DNA from: Hybos culiciformis
Lineage: Eukaryota; Arthropoda; Insecta; Diptera; Hybotidae
Length of the DNA: 64,000 nt
Assembly (NCBI GenBank): GCA_964007475.1
Contig: OZ023275.1
Span: 32,183,619-32,247,618 of the forward strand
Direction of reading: 5' to 3'
This document shows positions 11,501 to 20,000 of this stretch, piece by piece. Position 1 is the stretch's first letter, and each line of letters begins with the position of its first letter. The position numbers and the translations under genes were made by a program. Below the pieces are notes generated by a model that was given only the letters and a program-made list of their open reading frames with translations, searched no databases and was not told where the DNA came from.

Positions 11501-14500
11501 AGGCTCATTTTTCAGCTCCATATAGTAACCCAGCCTTTCTCATTTCTGATGAACATTTTTCCCATATTAAAGATCCCGTTGTCCCTTTGCCCTTAAACAT
11601 ATATTTCGACATTGATGAAGTGAAACTACAGTTGGAAAAACTTCGCAATAACTTCACTTGCACTCAATCTGGTTTGATAACTACGTCTTGTACTTTCCCT
11701 TCTTTTTGGAAAAAAGCCTTTATTAAGCCTATTCACAAGAAGGGTTCCAAACAAGATGTTGAAAACTACCGTCCCATTGCTAACCTTTCTGCTATACCTA
11801 AACTCTTTGAACTTTTGATTTACAACTCAATTTATGACCCTTGTAAAAACATTCTCATTCCCAATCAGCATGGTTTTATGAAAAAGAAATCAACCATCAC
11901 TAATCTTCTTGAAACAACTTCTATTCTTGTCGAATCTATTGAATCGGGATTTCAAACTGATGTCATTTACACCGACCTCAGCAAAGCTTTTGACCTTCTA
12001 CCTCATAATGTAATTCTGTTCAAGTTAAATAAGTTGAAATTCCCTACTTACTTCGTTAATTGGGTTGGCTCTTATCTCAAGGATCGCACTTATAATGTAA
12101 TTTTTAGATCTTCTATATCTTCAGCTTATGAAGCCAATTCAGGAGTTCCTCAAGGTAGTCATCTCGGTCCCCTTCTATTTATTATTTCCATAAATGACGT
12201 CATTTCAATAATACGAAATAGTGAGCTTCAAATCTACGCGGACGATATGAAAATTTTTAAAAAAATCACATCAGTTGAAGATGCAATCCTCCTCCAAGGA
12301 GATTTAGATCGCTTCTATACTTGGTGCCAATCTAATAACCTGTCTCTCAACATCAGTAAGTGTGCGTTCATGTCTTACACTCGTAAGCAAAGCCCCATCA
12401 TATTCCCGTATTCTTTCAATAATAACGCAATTAGTAAAGCAACCACTTTCAAAGACCTGGGTGTGCTTTATGACGAAAAACTAACTTTTAAACTCCACTA
12501 CGACAATATTATAAGTAAGACCAATTCCATGCTTGGTTTTGTCAAAAGATTTTCGCGTGAATTCAACGATCCTTATATTCTTAAAATTCTATACACTACA
12601 ATTGTCCGCCCCAATATTGAATATGCTAGTCAAGTTTGGTCACCTCACTATAATGTGCATATTGATCGCATTGAATCTATTCAAAAAAAATTCTTACGAT
12701 TCGCCCTTCGCCACCTCCCGTGGTCAAATCCTTTAATTTTACCACCTTACGAAAACAGACTAAAATTAATCAATTTAGTTCCCCTAAAAAAAAGACGCGA
12801 AGTGTCAGATGTAATTTTCATAACTCAAATTATCAATGAAAATATTATCTCTCCCTTTATTTTTCAGCGAATCGTATTTCGCAGCGATACCCGCCTCCGT
12901 TCTCCTGACCTTTTTACTCTTAAATTCCACAGAACGAACTATGGACAAAACGAACCAATCAATCGAATGCTCTTGACAGGAAACAAATATAAACATTTAA
13001 TTGATTTTTCTGTATCAAAAGAAACACTAAAACTAAAACTTTTTTCTAGTAACTAGATTGTAAATTTTAACTTGTAAATTTTATATTATATTATATTAAA
13101 TTTAAATTGTACATAAATTATTGTTTTGTAATTTTAATTGTAATTTTGAATTGTTAAATTGAAATTATTTTTGTAAAAGTTTGATCTAAACTGAAATAAA
13201 TAAATAAAATATGTTATTTTTTTTACTTTTAGCTGCATCTTTTCTTCTTGTTTCATTGGTACCATCACAATCATTTCGAGCTAATTATCGAGCACATTCT
13301 TTACATAAATTACCAATTAATTTACCGCATCGCGAATTAAATGGTGATGCTCAAATCATACTTCATAATATCATCAATTTATTACTTCGGTTGTTGAGAG
13401 CCGCTAGAGCTTATACAGACATAGGAATTCTTGGAACTGCCAAATTGACAGCTTATTTTTCTTTACTTACATATTATATGGTTTCTAAAGTAGAAAAATT
13501 AATGGTAAAATTTTTGAATGGTTCACAAAAGAATTTTTAATTTACATACTTCATTTCTTTTCTGCAGCTTGGTCCATACATGCGCGCTCTATGGGACCTT
13601 TTCCATCCGAGGCTATCTGAGCCTAGTGTTCCAGCTCATCACAATAAGCATGCACTTTTAGCTTTTTGGCATCATGCAATTTTTGATTGTCCCGAAAATG
13701 CACAAATTGTGGCCACGAAATATTGCATTTAATTATATTTTGTAAGTTTTTCCGTAAAACTATCGTTTCAAAAACATTGAAAATTCTAAATTTTAATTCT
13801 GAACTCAAATTTTTGAAAACTTTATATTTTACTTTGCAAATGTTTATTGGTCTGCATTCACTGTAATTTATTAAAATTCTTTTTTTAATTAAAAACTGAA
13901 AGTTCGGAAATATTAAACAATTAACTTGTCTGTAGGATTTTCGTTAAAAACGGTAATTTTGTTAATAATATTTACAACCAAGATGGATAATATTACTTCA
14001 GTTCAATATCCATTGCAATGTAATAGTTTTTTAGTCTTCCTTACTCCGAATTAAATTGATTAAAACAATTAATTTTTATACATAATTAAGTACATTGTAC
14101 AACATTATTTTTTTATTATATTTTGATTTAATAAATAGACTTTTAGGTTTATTTTGATTAAGAACTAAATTTATTATTTTCTACAATATTTTAGAGCTGA
14201 TCATGATGATTCTGAAATTGTTGCATATAATAGAGCCATGTCACCAGCATACTATGGTCTTTTGAGGTTATGTTGCCAGCAGAGTAGAACACTAACTAGA
14301 CAACTGGCTGCACATCAAAATTTACAATGGGCATTCAAAAATATTACTCCTCATCCAACTCAATATTCAGCAGCAGTCGATGAATTGTTCCGTCTAATGA
14401 CTTTATTCGCGAACAGACATACCGATGCTACCGAACAAGAACAACATGAAGTTTCAACGTTTAGGAGAACAACTTTAGCAGCATATTTGTCTGGTTTAGA

Positions 14501-15503
14501 TGCTCGCGTATCGTGGGGGACTTTAATAAACGCTTTAAGAATATTAGGTACATAAATATAAATAAATAAATAAATTATTTCTTAGGTCCTTTTTTCTTTC
14601 AATAACTTTGTAATTCGGCTTGGTGACAATAAATATAATACATAACATTAAAATCAATAATGGCCTGATTTCAGATATTTAACGTATCTGAAAAATAGTA
14701 TATTCTAAAACCGACTTTCATCGTTTTATAATTAAATTAATTTCAACGAAATTAGCACAAACATAAGTTATATTATGTATATATTGTTGTAGTTAAAATG
14801 ACTATTTAGTAAATTTTTATTTGGGTAATGAATAAAAATTCATTATTAATTATTTTTACTTTTAGTGGATAATGAAGATGATAGACTTTTTGTAGTATTT
14901 AATGGTGGTATTGAAATGTGTTTTGATGCATTGCATACGTTGCATTCAATGTATCACGAAGCTACAGCATGTCACGTTGTTGGTGATTTGCAGGAACTTT
15001 TAAGTGAGCTTTTACTCTTAGTTACAACATTAAGAATGAGTTGTCGTTTGGATTCGGCTAAAAAACAACAATTACTACAAAATCGTTCACAATCTCAACA
15101 ACAGTCTGGTGGTCCTCCTTTAAAAGGATTATCAGAAGCAGTTAAGAGATTAGCGACTTTTTTGAATACATATAATCCACCTGAAATACGAAATTTGGCT
15201 TTAGATGCACTCAAAGAAATGGTACGAAATCATCAACTAGAAGTTACACAAATCTTAGCTCCAATTTTTACCCATTGTCACATTTCTGCTCAAAATTCAC
15301 CAAACTCTATTGGCCCATTGGGTCCTTTTTTCCCTCGACGGAATAATGGATCTTCAAAATGTTGGCCGTCGAATTCTCCAAAATCTCAGCATCATCATCA
15401 TCATCATCATCAACAGCAACAACTTCAACAACAACAAAAACAAGAACACCAACAAGAACAAACACAAGAACAACAACAAGACCAACAACAAGAAGAACGT
15501 TAA
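2546..15503 (+). CDS. USP34: USP34/puf-like ubiquitin carboxyl-terminal hydrolase, C-terminal half, 14 exons, frame broken at three places
   Basis: Deubiquitinase of the peptidase C19 (USP) family. Exons, from GT/AG borders that keep phase: 2546-4089, 4158-4281, 4495-4741, 4807-5371 (broken), 5441-5564, 6116-6303, 6373-6643, 6734-6916, 7297-7696, 13233-13504, 13568-13741 (broken), 14195-14547, 14866-15503; exon 4807-5371 may be two. The Cys box is GLTNLGATCY (about 3392-3421), the zinc-binding region has CSQCGKK, the His box is DGGHYYSF in exon 3 and the last box is FNDAEVKPF. Long stretches such as NTGEQKDM, SLDEVTVKDTLEGDNMYTCS and CPNQMVRQMFQRL are those of USP34. The start is outside the window; the 2546 border is a guess (AG at 2544-2545). 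Lesions: TAG at 4610-4612, frameshift near 5075, frameshift near 13720. The protein stops at 15503 after a His/Gln-rich tail, several hundred residues earlier than vertebrate USP34. Family call is firm; function of this copy is uncertain. Confidence 0.88.
4610..4612 (+). other. in-frame TAG inside the USP34-like catalytic domain
   Basis: Exon 4495-4741 reads through the His box, then a CAG run, then TAG, then CTG and further CAG/CAA codons before WFLFNDAEV, all in one frame. Both sides are clearly coding, so the TAG most simply comes from a CAG to TAG change. No intron of plausible length can remove it (the nearest GT..AG pair spans under 30 bases). Confidence 0.85.
5061..5085 (+). other. frameshift in USP34-like exon 4
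   Basis: The frame coming from AYMLFYERR ends in TAA at 5080-5082. Homology resumes in another frame, open from 5061, that leads to EEWIWQDNRNFLQDRNIFEHTYF. One missing base in the interval would join them. An alternative is an intron from a good GTAAGT donor at 4969 to an AG at 5150, which also keeps frame but lacks a pyrimidine tract. Confidence 0.65.
5608..5787. mobile_element. short palindromic MITE in USP34-like intron
   Basis: The 25 bases at 5608-5632 (TTGGTCAAGTAAATTAGTCG...) are the reverse complement of 5763-5787 with two differences. The ~180-bp unit lies wholly inside the intron 5565-6115 and has no reading frame. Superfamily not assigned. Confidence 0.7.
8025..10223 (+). CDS. 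non-LTR retrotransposon ORF1 protein with PHD-like zinc finger
   Basis: 732 residues from the ATG at 8025. The N-terminal ~50 residues have the C4HC3 spacing of a PHD finger: CDAVLC, later CKGFCKKKFHGSC and finally CTDC. PHD or zinc-finger ORF1 proteins are known in CR1/Jockey-group elements and are thought to bind element RNA. A heptad-like helical stretch (residues ~60-200) suggests a coiled coil, and the region around residues 330-400 resembles the RNA-binding part of such ORF1 proteins (GAPTSADSKWINNYI). The C-terminal half is rich in Pro, Ser and Asn. A 37-codon unit is tandemly doubled at 8692-8913. The frame is intact. It overlaps ORF2 by 53 bases in a different frame. No host function inferred. 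Confidence 0.8.
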   Translation: MTNKCDAVLCKNTDRKSKFVICKGFCKKKFHGSCLFRDREWFVSELAEHFICTDCQQIEDYVDNIHRKITMCIDGLVNERDDLINLTQKTIKCSSDNFTEMAKNFDNLNTSIINSQRSLIETQGSISKAIENVIDAQLSQFVSTATKKLDDIIGNIVSAKIEPYIKKLSALDKIAANDTVVLVDRMNTIYNKLKDLVVTSQQSIEAELFNISSASQITVIDNDAEEMTTSPPSISLAEELLMTTQQKTKISVDDVIETNNAEEMTTSPPSISLAEELLMTTQQKTKISVDDVIETNKPIENVKPIKNNNNNKKKNNTINNNNNSNNNVVTTLHLKGAPTSADSKWINNYIKGKFKLNVKSVKLNPHKIKPENRTYSNFKIEVSTPVAEKLLNSRHSHKWNGMEMSNWNNYLSINSNTQSNHTLSNKTKQNIKNKNPKQDSSIIPNIIIKNNNPETVKTKTQQKIKYPNFRSSGILNPGTSKKNTLNPPQISPLLSLKIPSPFEITNPSKKNPQNPPNTSPLLSLQIPSPFEITNHRTQQILLPTNHNPQVSTFLPLQSPPPFECPTPAVSYESPIPPFSPSFSSHKALPCNPHPSLFDPVFPPIVQLTKSTYDENSRYILGRLRDTHLLRNVRLYLAYLHDKEDSVCIDGMTNTHLRILIQQEGLPHDASRLRQIYDRFHETYGLSSKDVASDLKSYASHISSNRTVFLQRVRENHDKFFRPLHASKTNYNY
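8692..8913 (+). repeat. 111-bp in-frame tandem duplication in ORF1
   Basis: Two adjacent copies, 8692-8802 and 8803-8913, almost identical in DNA, each encoding AEEMTTSPPSISLAEELL and following residues. The near identity implies a recent duplication. Confidence 0.92.
10171..13056 (+). CDS. non-LTR retrotransposon ORF2: APE endonuclease and reverse transcriptase (internal deletion)
   Basis: 961 residues. The endonuclease shows YYQNVRGLRTK, ALTETWL, GGGVLIAI and CGDFNLPHLKW, the usual N-terminal order in CR1/Jockey-type elements. The RT shows KPIHKKGS, ENYRPIANLS, DLSKAFDLLPH, SGVPQGSHLGPLLF and YADD (about 12233-12244). No RNase H follows. Between LEKLRNN and FPSFWKK (about 11635-11710) the family normally has some 40 residues including the GPDGIP motif; here they are replaced by a short unrelated stretch, so the RT fingers are damaged by an in-frame deletion. 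The rest is open. It would cut target DNA and copy the element by target-primed reverse transcription if intact; this copy is probably inactive. Confidence 0.88.
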   Translation: MTSFFVPYMHQRQIITISTKSPSPLPPRSNFSFYYQNVRGLRTKTKDVYLNSVNLDFDVYALTETWLHSSINNLELFGNSYATFRRDRYLDMSPSSNNTPKGGGVLIAIKNSFHSSEISIPNTDSLEIICVKIEFALKNIYVFCAYISPNSHIDIYSGVLRAIDFIIPQLNPSDEFILCGDFNLPHLKWTQHDEEAYLVPVKLSHEIDILFLDCINSHSLQQISKVKNSLLKQLDLIFSSDWNNTLLFDCVSTLVNIDPYHPPICFTMHLDCPIEPDAASLYCYNFSKADFVGLNQFFLSYDFSTLFENVDIDLTISSFYSIVYEAFKQFIPITIDKKSDSSPIWLNSHLKALRNKKNKAWRTYLKSRSRCDHLAFVSLFEEFKTLSEQKYNDYLYETSNKIKTDPKYFWKFVNSKRKCDKFPTFLEFNGRKSNESKIISEFFKAHFSAPYSNPAFLISDEHFSHIKDPVVPLPLNIYFDIDEVKLQLEKLRNNFTCTQSGLITTSCTFPSFWKKAFIKPIHKKGSKQDVENYRPIANLSAIPKLFELLIYNSIYDPCKNILIPNQHGFMKKKSTITNLLETTSILVESIESGFQTDVIYTDLSKAFDLLPHNVILFKLNKLKFPTYFVNWVGSYLKDRTYNVIFRSSISSAYEANSGVPQGSHLGPLLFIISINDVISIIRNSELQIYADDMKIFKKITSVEDAILLQGDLDRFYTWCQSNNLSLNISKCAFMSYTRKQSPIIFPYSFNNNAISKATTFKDLGVLYDEKLTFKLHYDNIISKTNSMLGFVKRFSREFNDPYILKILYTTIVRPNIEYASQVWSPHYNVHIDRIESIQKKFLRFALRHLPWSNPLILPPYENRLKLINLVPLKKRREVSDVIFITQIINENIISPFIFQRIVFRSDTRLRSPDLFTLKFHRTNYGQNEPINRMLLTGNKYKHLIDFSVSKETLKLKLFSSN
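13711..13730 (+). other. frameshift in USP34-like exon 12
   Basis: Up to GCCACGAAA (13712-13720) the frame matches USP34 (DCPENAQIVATK). From TATTGCA onward the matching residues NIAFNYIL appear only if two A bases are added to the short A run. The downstream donor GTAAGT at 13742 and the next exon (ADHDDSEIV) fit the shifted frame. As written the frame stops at a TAA after 13730. Confidence 0.8.
15390..15503 (+). repeat. His/Gln codon repeat at the end of the USP34-like frame
   Basis: A CAT run (seven His codons) followed by CAA/CAAGAA-rich repeats coding for a Gln/Glu/Lys tail, ending in TAA at 15501-15503. It follows FFPRR, which is conserved in USP34, so the low-complexity tail replaces the normal C-terminal continuation. 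Confidence 0.8.
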
Positions 15504-15988
15504 TATGCTTTTAATTAACAAACTGAACTACATTAACCTACATTAATAACTACATCTTAGAATGACCTAATTTTAACTTTAATGAAGAAGTCAGTTGATA
15601 GAGTATGTAATAATGTATTATTAAGTTTCCATTATAAGGTTATAAGGTTATAAGGTTTAAAGATCATTTCCCTTTAATTTTTTATCAATCAGTACAAATA
15701 AATATGCGTACATGCACTTACTTGTGTTATTAAAAGAAAAATTTTTTTTGAAAATTGTGAGCAAAATAATTGCTAATCCATTTTAATTAATTTACGATAC
15801 TTGTTAATTGTAACTTTAATTTTTATAAGAGAATTTATGTTAATTTGTTTGTTTTTATTATTTCTATGTTAAATAATAAATAGTAATTCAACATTAACTG
15901 TATCTGAATCTTATTTTTGCAATTTTGGTTACAACAGTTTTTTTTTTTTAGCAAAGTTACCATTAAATGAGCTGACCATTTTGTTAAT
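15504..15988. other. AT-rich 3' flank of USP34-like gene
   Basis: No reading frame or repeat family recognised. Several AATAAA-like hexamers are present (for example around 15695 and 15870) and could serve as polyadenylation signals. Confidence 0.4.
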
Positions 15989-15996
15989 TGATGTTA

Positions 15997-16243
15997 ATGT
16001 TAATTGTAAAATATACTTTAATGTAAGCTCACCAATTTTGTCCTCCTAAAAGGAAGGCCTATTCAGAATATTTTTAGTTTTTCGCAAATATCTCGAAAAC
16101 GATGCATTTTTCAGCATTTTTGAATGGGTAAAAAACGCGCTGTTTTCGAGATATTTTCGAAAAACTAAAAATATTCTGAATAGGTCCTCCTTAGGAGGAC
16201 AAAAATGGTCAGCTTACATTAAAGTATGTTTTACAATTAACAT
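15997..16243. repeat. foldback repeat (~250 bp)
   Basis: 15997-16020 is nearly the reverse complement of 16219-16243, and the match continues inward through TTTTGTCCTCCTAA / TTAGGAGGACAAAA and AAATATCTCGAAAACG / CGTTTTCGAGATATTT-like sequences. The unit would fold into one long hairpin. Similar 'atctcgaaaacgatgc' sequence recurs at about 55806. Confidence 0.75.
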
Positions 16244-17063
16244 CGACGGCAGTCATAGAATTGTCCTTCGATGTCCGTCATATAAGTGACATTTAAGTAA
16301 GATTTACAACTAGCTTAGTAGTCAGCCTGATAACTGATCCTGGAGACAGTTTTAATTCTGACTTATATGTTAGTTTCATAACTAACGGCTACGTCAGCTA
16401 TATTCTTTACCTTAATGCTTGTCGTATACCTAACGTTCAGTCGTAATTTACGGTTACAAATAACTAGCTCGAAGGCACTTGATGTATGGGCAATGTCAGT
16501 TATTTGTCACCTATATACGATCCATGTCGTACTTTTTATATATCCTTGTGGCTAACGTGTTCATATCATTAGTATACTAAGTTAGTTAACAAATGATGTT
16601 TTTTATTTCCGATGAACTAGACAAATAACTGACTCGTGGTATATTGGGAAGGTTCTTACATGTATCACATCAATTTATTTTCACTCCAACCATGATTTAT
16701 TTACCGTTATGTTCAAATAACATTAAAAAATAACGAGCCATATTTTCTGCGGCTGGCGCGGCGCGAAGAACGGCGCGAATAACGGCGCGATGAGCGAGTC
16801 ATTAATTGTAAGCAATTAAATAACATAGTCGGCTGTATATTTTAATAAATTGAAGCTTACATATACCCTTTCTAGGCAAATAAAAAAAATTTTTTTTAGT
16901 TTTTTTTTTTCATTCACAACAACAATTTCAATACATTTTTCCTAGAAGTGTTTTTCCATATATATATATATATATAATTCTAGTTCCTATGAGTGGAACT
17001 TTTAATGTTGATTAAGACACAAAATCTACAACTATAATTAATATAATACAATAAAAATCAAAC
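16244..17063. other. intergenic region between the two convergent host genes
   Basis: No gene seen. It holds a short GC-rich cluster of CGGCGCGA units (about 16752-16796) in otherwise AT-rich DNA and a (TA)n run near 16961-16976. The missing C-terminal exons of the ABCA gene would be expected here or beyond on the minus strand but are not present. Confidence 0.5.
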
Positions 17064-20000
17064 CTGTTAGTAAATTTACTAAAATCATTGCTATAAATCC
17101 TTTAAAATGTTTATGAAATAGCAGCGAAAACAAATAGGTAAATGGTAATACGGCAAATCCAAACAAAATTAAGATTAAAAATGTTCGACCTATAAAAAAA
17201 AAATGTGCAAAAAATGCGATATAAAGTTCATTTTATTGTAGAAACAAATTTTATTTTACCAAGTTCTGCAAATGTTCTGTAGCCTTCTGATTGAAAACAT
17301 GCCAAAGTTATTAACAAAATAAGTGATGTTACTAAAAAAGAAGCCATGTCACAAATAAAATGTCCGAACCAAAACAGCAATATCCTCACACCACTAACAA
17401 ATTGTAATAACTTAGCCTTACTTTCACGTTCTTTAATCAAAAACATAATATAAAATGTACAGACGAAAAAAATACAAGTGCTGATGTCAGGTTTCATATA
17501 TTCATTAAAGCTTGACTCATTAAATGTGTTTAAGTTGTTTAAGAGAGTTTCACCCGAATATGGCAAGGGGTCATTTGTTACTTCAATGCTATAGTTTTTA
17601 CCAATAAAATGTCTAAAAGAAATATGTATAAAAAAAAAAAGATATATGTTAAAAGGTAACATTTAAAAATGAAAAATTAAGGATTGAACCAGAAACTATA
17701 TATGTAATAAAGACAAATCATTATATGAACAAATTTTGGAAATCAACCTTATATTTTTTCATAATAAACATTGACGGATACCCAACATCACTCTTTTCAC
17801 ACTTAGCTTATACAAAAATAAACAAATACAAAACAAACAGAAAGAAAAAATTCTGGTTGCGTTTCTTTTGTCGGAGGATTGAGCGAGAAAGAAGAGAAAA
17901 AATAAAAAAAAACTAAAAGTGGGTATATCCAATGTTTAAATAGTTAATCAACAACAGATTTCCCTGCCGACGGATTTTACCTTGTCGAGGTGGTGGGGCT
18001 TTAGTAAATTCGACAGCGACGACACGCCCACTTGCAGTTTACTGCAGGTGGACGTGTCGACGTTGCCGAATTGAAAACCAAGCAAATCCAAACCAAACCT
18101 ATGATGAGCGAAGATGAAGGAAAAATGCGGATAGGGATATCTACCCAACTATCGGGAGTAGGAGCCACGGCTCCCGGCAGATGGCCTGGTACTACCAGTG
18201 GTAGTGATAGGTCGCCAGCGGGGCAAACGTACGACAACCCAAGGCTATGTGAAATGGACACGGAAAAGAACAACTGGATGCTCGGTTACAGAGCATCCTA
18301 CAAAAAGTGGCTCAGACGTTGGAGGAGGAAAGGAAAGCCGGAATCCGAATGTCTGAAGCTGCTAGAAAAAAGATTGGTCAGGCTAGAGATAGAAATGCAC
18401 CGGCAAACCTTAAAGCCTGAACATAGACCGGCATTGACAGGGTCGATGAAGGGAGGTCAGAATAGGCCAACTAAATCGGCTTCTAGTCATACCGCGGTGG
18501 GATTGACGTGGTGGACGGGAGGTTCCAAGGACCCTCGGAAACCATCACCAAGTCAAAAGACCATAGGTACGGTTGACGGGGGGTTCTCTTAAAGGACTGT
18601 CTAGATCAACAGGACCGAGTAGACGGTAATAAACCGGGAGTGCAAAGGCAATACCGGTTGCTGGCTGCTTTTGAGCGTGGATGACGGCGATCTGAAGGCA
18701 CTTAGGGCGGTAGATGGAGTCATCTACTACCTGTGCCGAAGGATAGTGGTCTCCTTGCCTAAAGCAAAAAAGCCAACGGTCGTGAAGGAAACGAGGGCGA
18801 TTCCGACATCCGAAAGGGTTATTCCGGGATAACTCTAACCGTGGAGGAAGGGCGGGCAGTCCCTACACTCGGAACGGGAGGGGATATACTCCGGGAATGA
18901 TTCTGGCGGATCAAATGCTCCCAAAGCCACAAAGAACCGAAGGGGTAAATCCCTTTGTTTTAAGGTGGTGGACAGAGACGGGGGGAACTCAAGGGCGGGA
19001 CTATAAACAATGCGAGCTCGGTCCTTGAGTTGGGCAAAGCAGGGGAAACTCTGGGGAACCCACTCAGAACGCTAAGCGTTCGTGGGGAGGACACACCCAG
19101 CGATTGTGGCTCAAAAAAATCCTTCTGTTCGCAGGAGGAGCTGTTGGACCACATATCGATGTTTGTGGCCGCGAAGGGAGAGGCCATGCTTTTGGGAGAG
19201 GTGGTAGAAGAAGTATAATGGCAGAGAACGCAGAAGATGGCTGCATGAAGGTAGTTGAAATAAACCTTCATCGCAGCGCTGCGGCAATGGACCGGCTCAT
19301 GCAGCATATGAGCTAGGAAGAGATAGGAGTAGCTCTCATCCAAGAACCCCGTACAAACGTGGTTACGTTAGGGAGTTATGAAAACAGAGCCTACCAAGGC
19401 TTCTGGGAAGAAGATATGTATAGACCTAGAGCTTTAATTACAGAGAAGAAAAGCAGAAAAGTAGAGATCAAGAAGGCTAAGGAAAATAGCTGGAGGAAAT
19501 TTACAGGAAGTATTGAGAGTACTGGGGAAGCGGCAAGATTAAAGAAAATCTTGTCGAAAACATACTTCCAGCCAGAGCTGCGAGGATATATGGGGAAATA
19601 TGGGGGACTCTTTAAAAGTCCTCTTGGAACAAAATTTTCTTGCCAGACAAGTTAACCAGGGTAGCGCTAGGGAGCTTATCCTGGGAGTAAACCAAATGTT
19701 AATTAACCAAATGTTTACAGAAACTAAGGATAAGTGGGCAGTATCCTCCTTTGACGGAATATACCCATGCCTCATACAGGAGGGATTCTGTATCCTGGGG
19801 AAAATGTTGAGTAGGATCTTCAGTGCAAGTCTTACGATGGCTTACATCCCGGTTATCTGGAGGGAATCTAAGGTAACTTTCATTCCCGAACCGGGGAAAG
19901 GGAGCTACGAGAAAGCTATCACGTATCGACCGATAAGCCTCACCTCTTTCATGCTAAAGAGTATGGAGAGGCTGGTGGATTATCAGCTGAGACGGGAGAT

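Larger units (their letters stand above)
7900..13208 (+). mobile_element. non-LTR retrotransposon (CR1/Jockey-like, two ORFs) in USP34-like intron 7697-13232
   Basis: Two overlapping ORFs: ORF1 with a PHD-like zinc finger and ORF2 with an APE-type endonuclease and reverse transcriptase but no RNase H. The 3' end is a short AAATA-type repeat (about 13190-13208) just ahead of the splice acceptor at 13231-13232. It is in the same orientation as the host gene. The 5' boundary is approximate; I could not find a clear target-site duplication. Confidence 0.85.

Noticed and set aside
18960..19343. Minus-strand open frames in the LOA-like element
   Set aside because: Antisense shadows of the higher-GC element; the plus-strand residues match endonuclease and RT.
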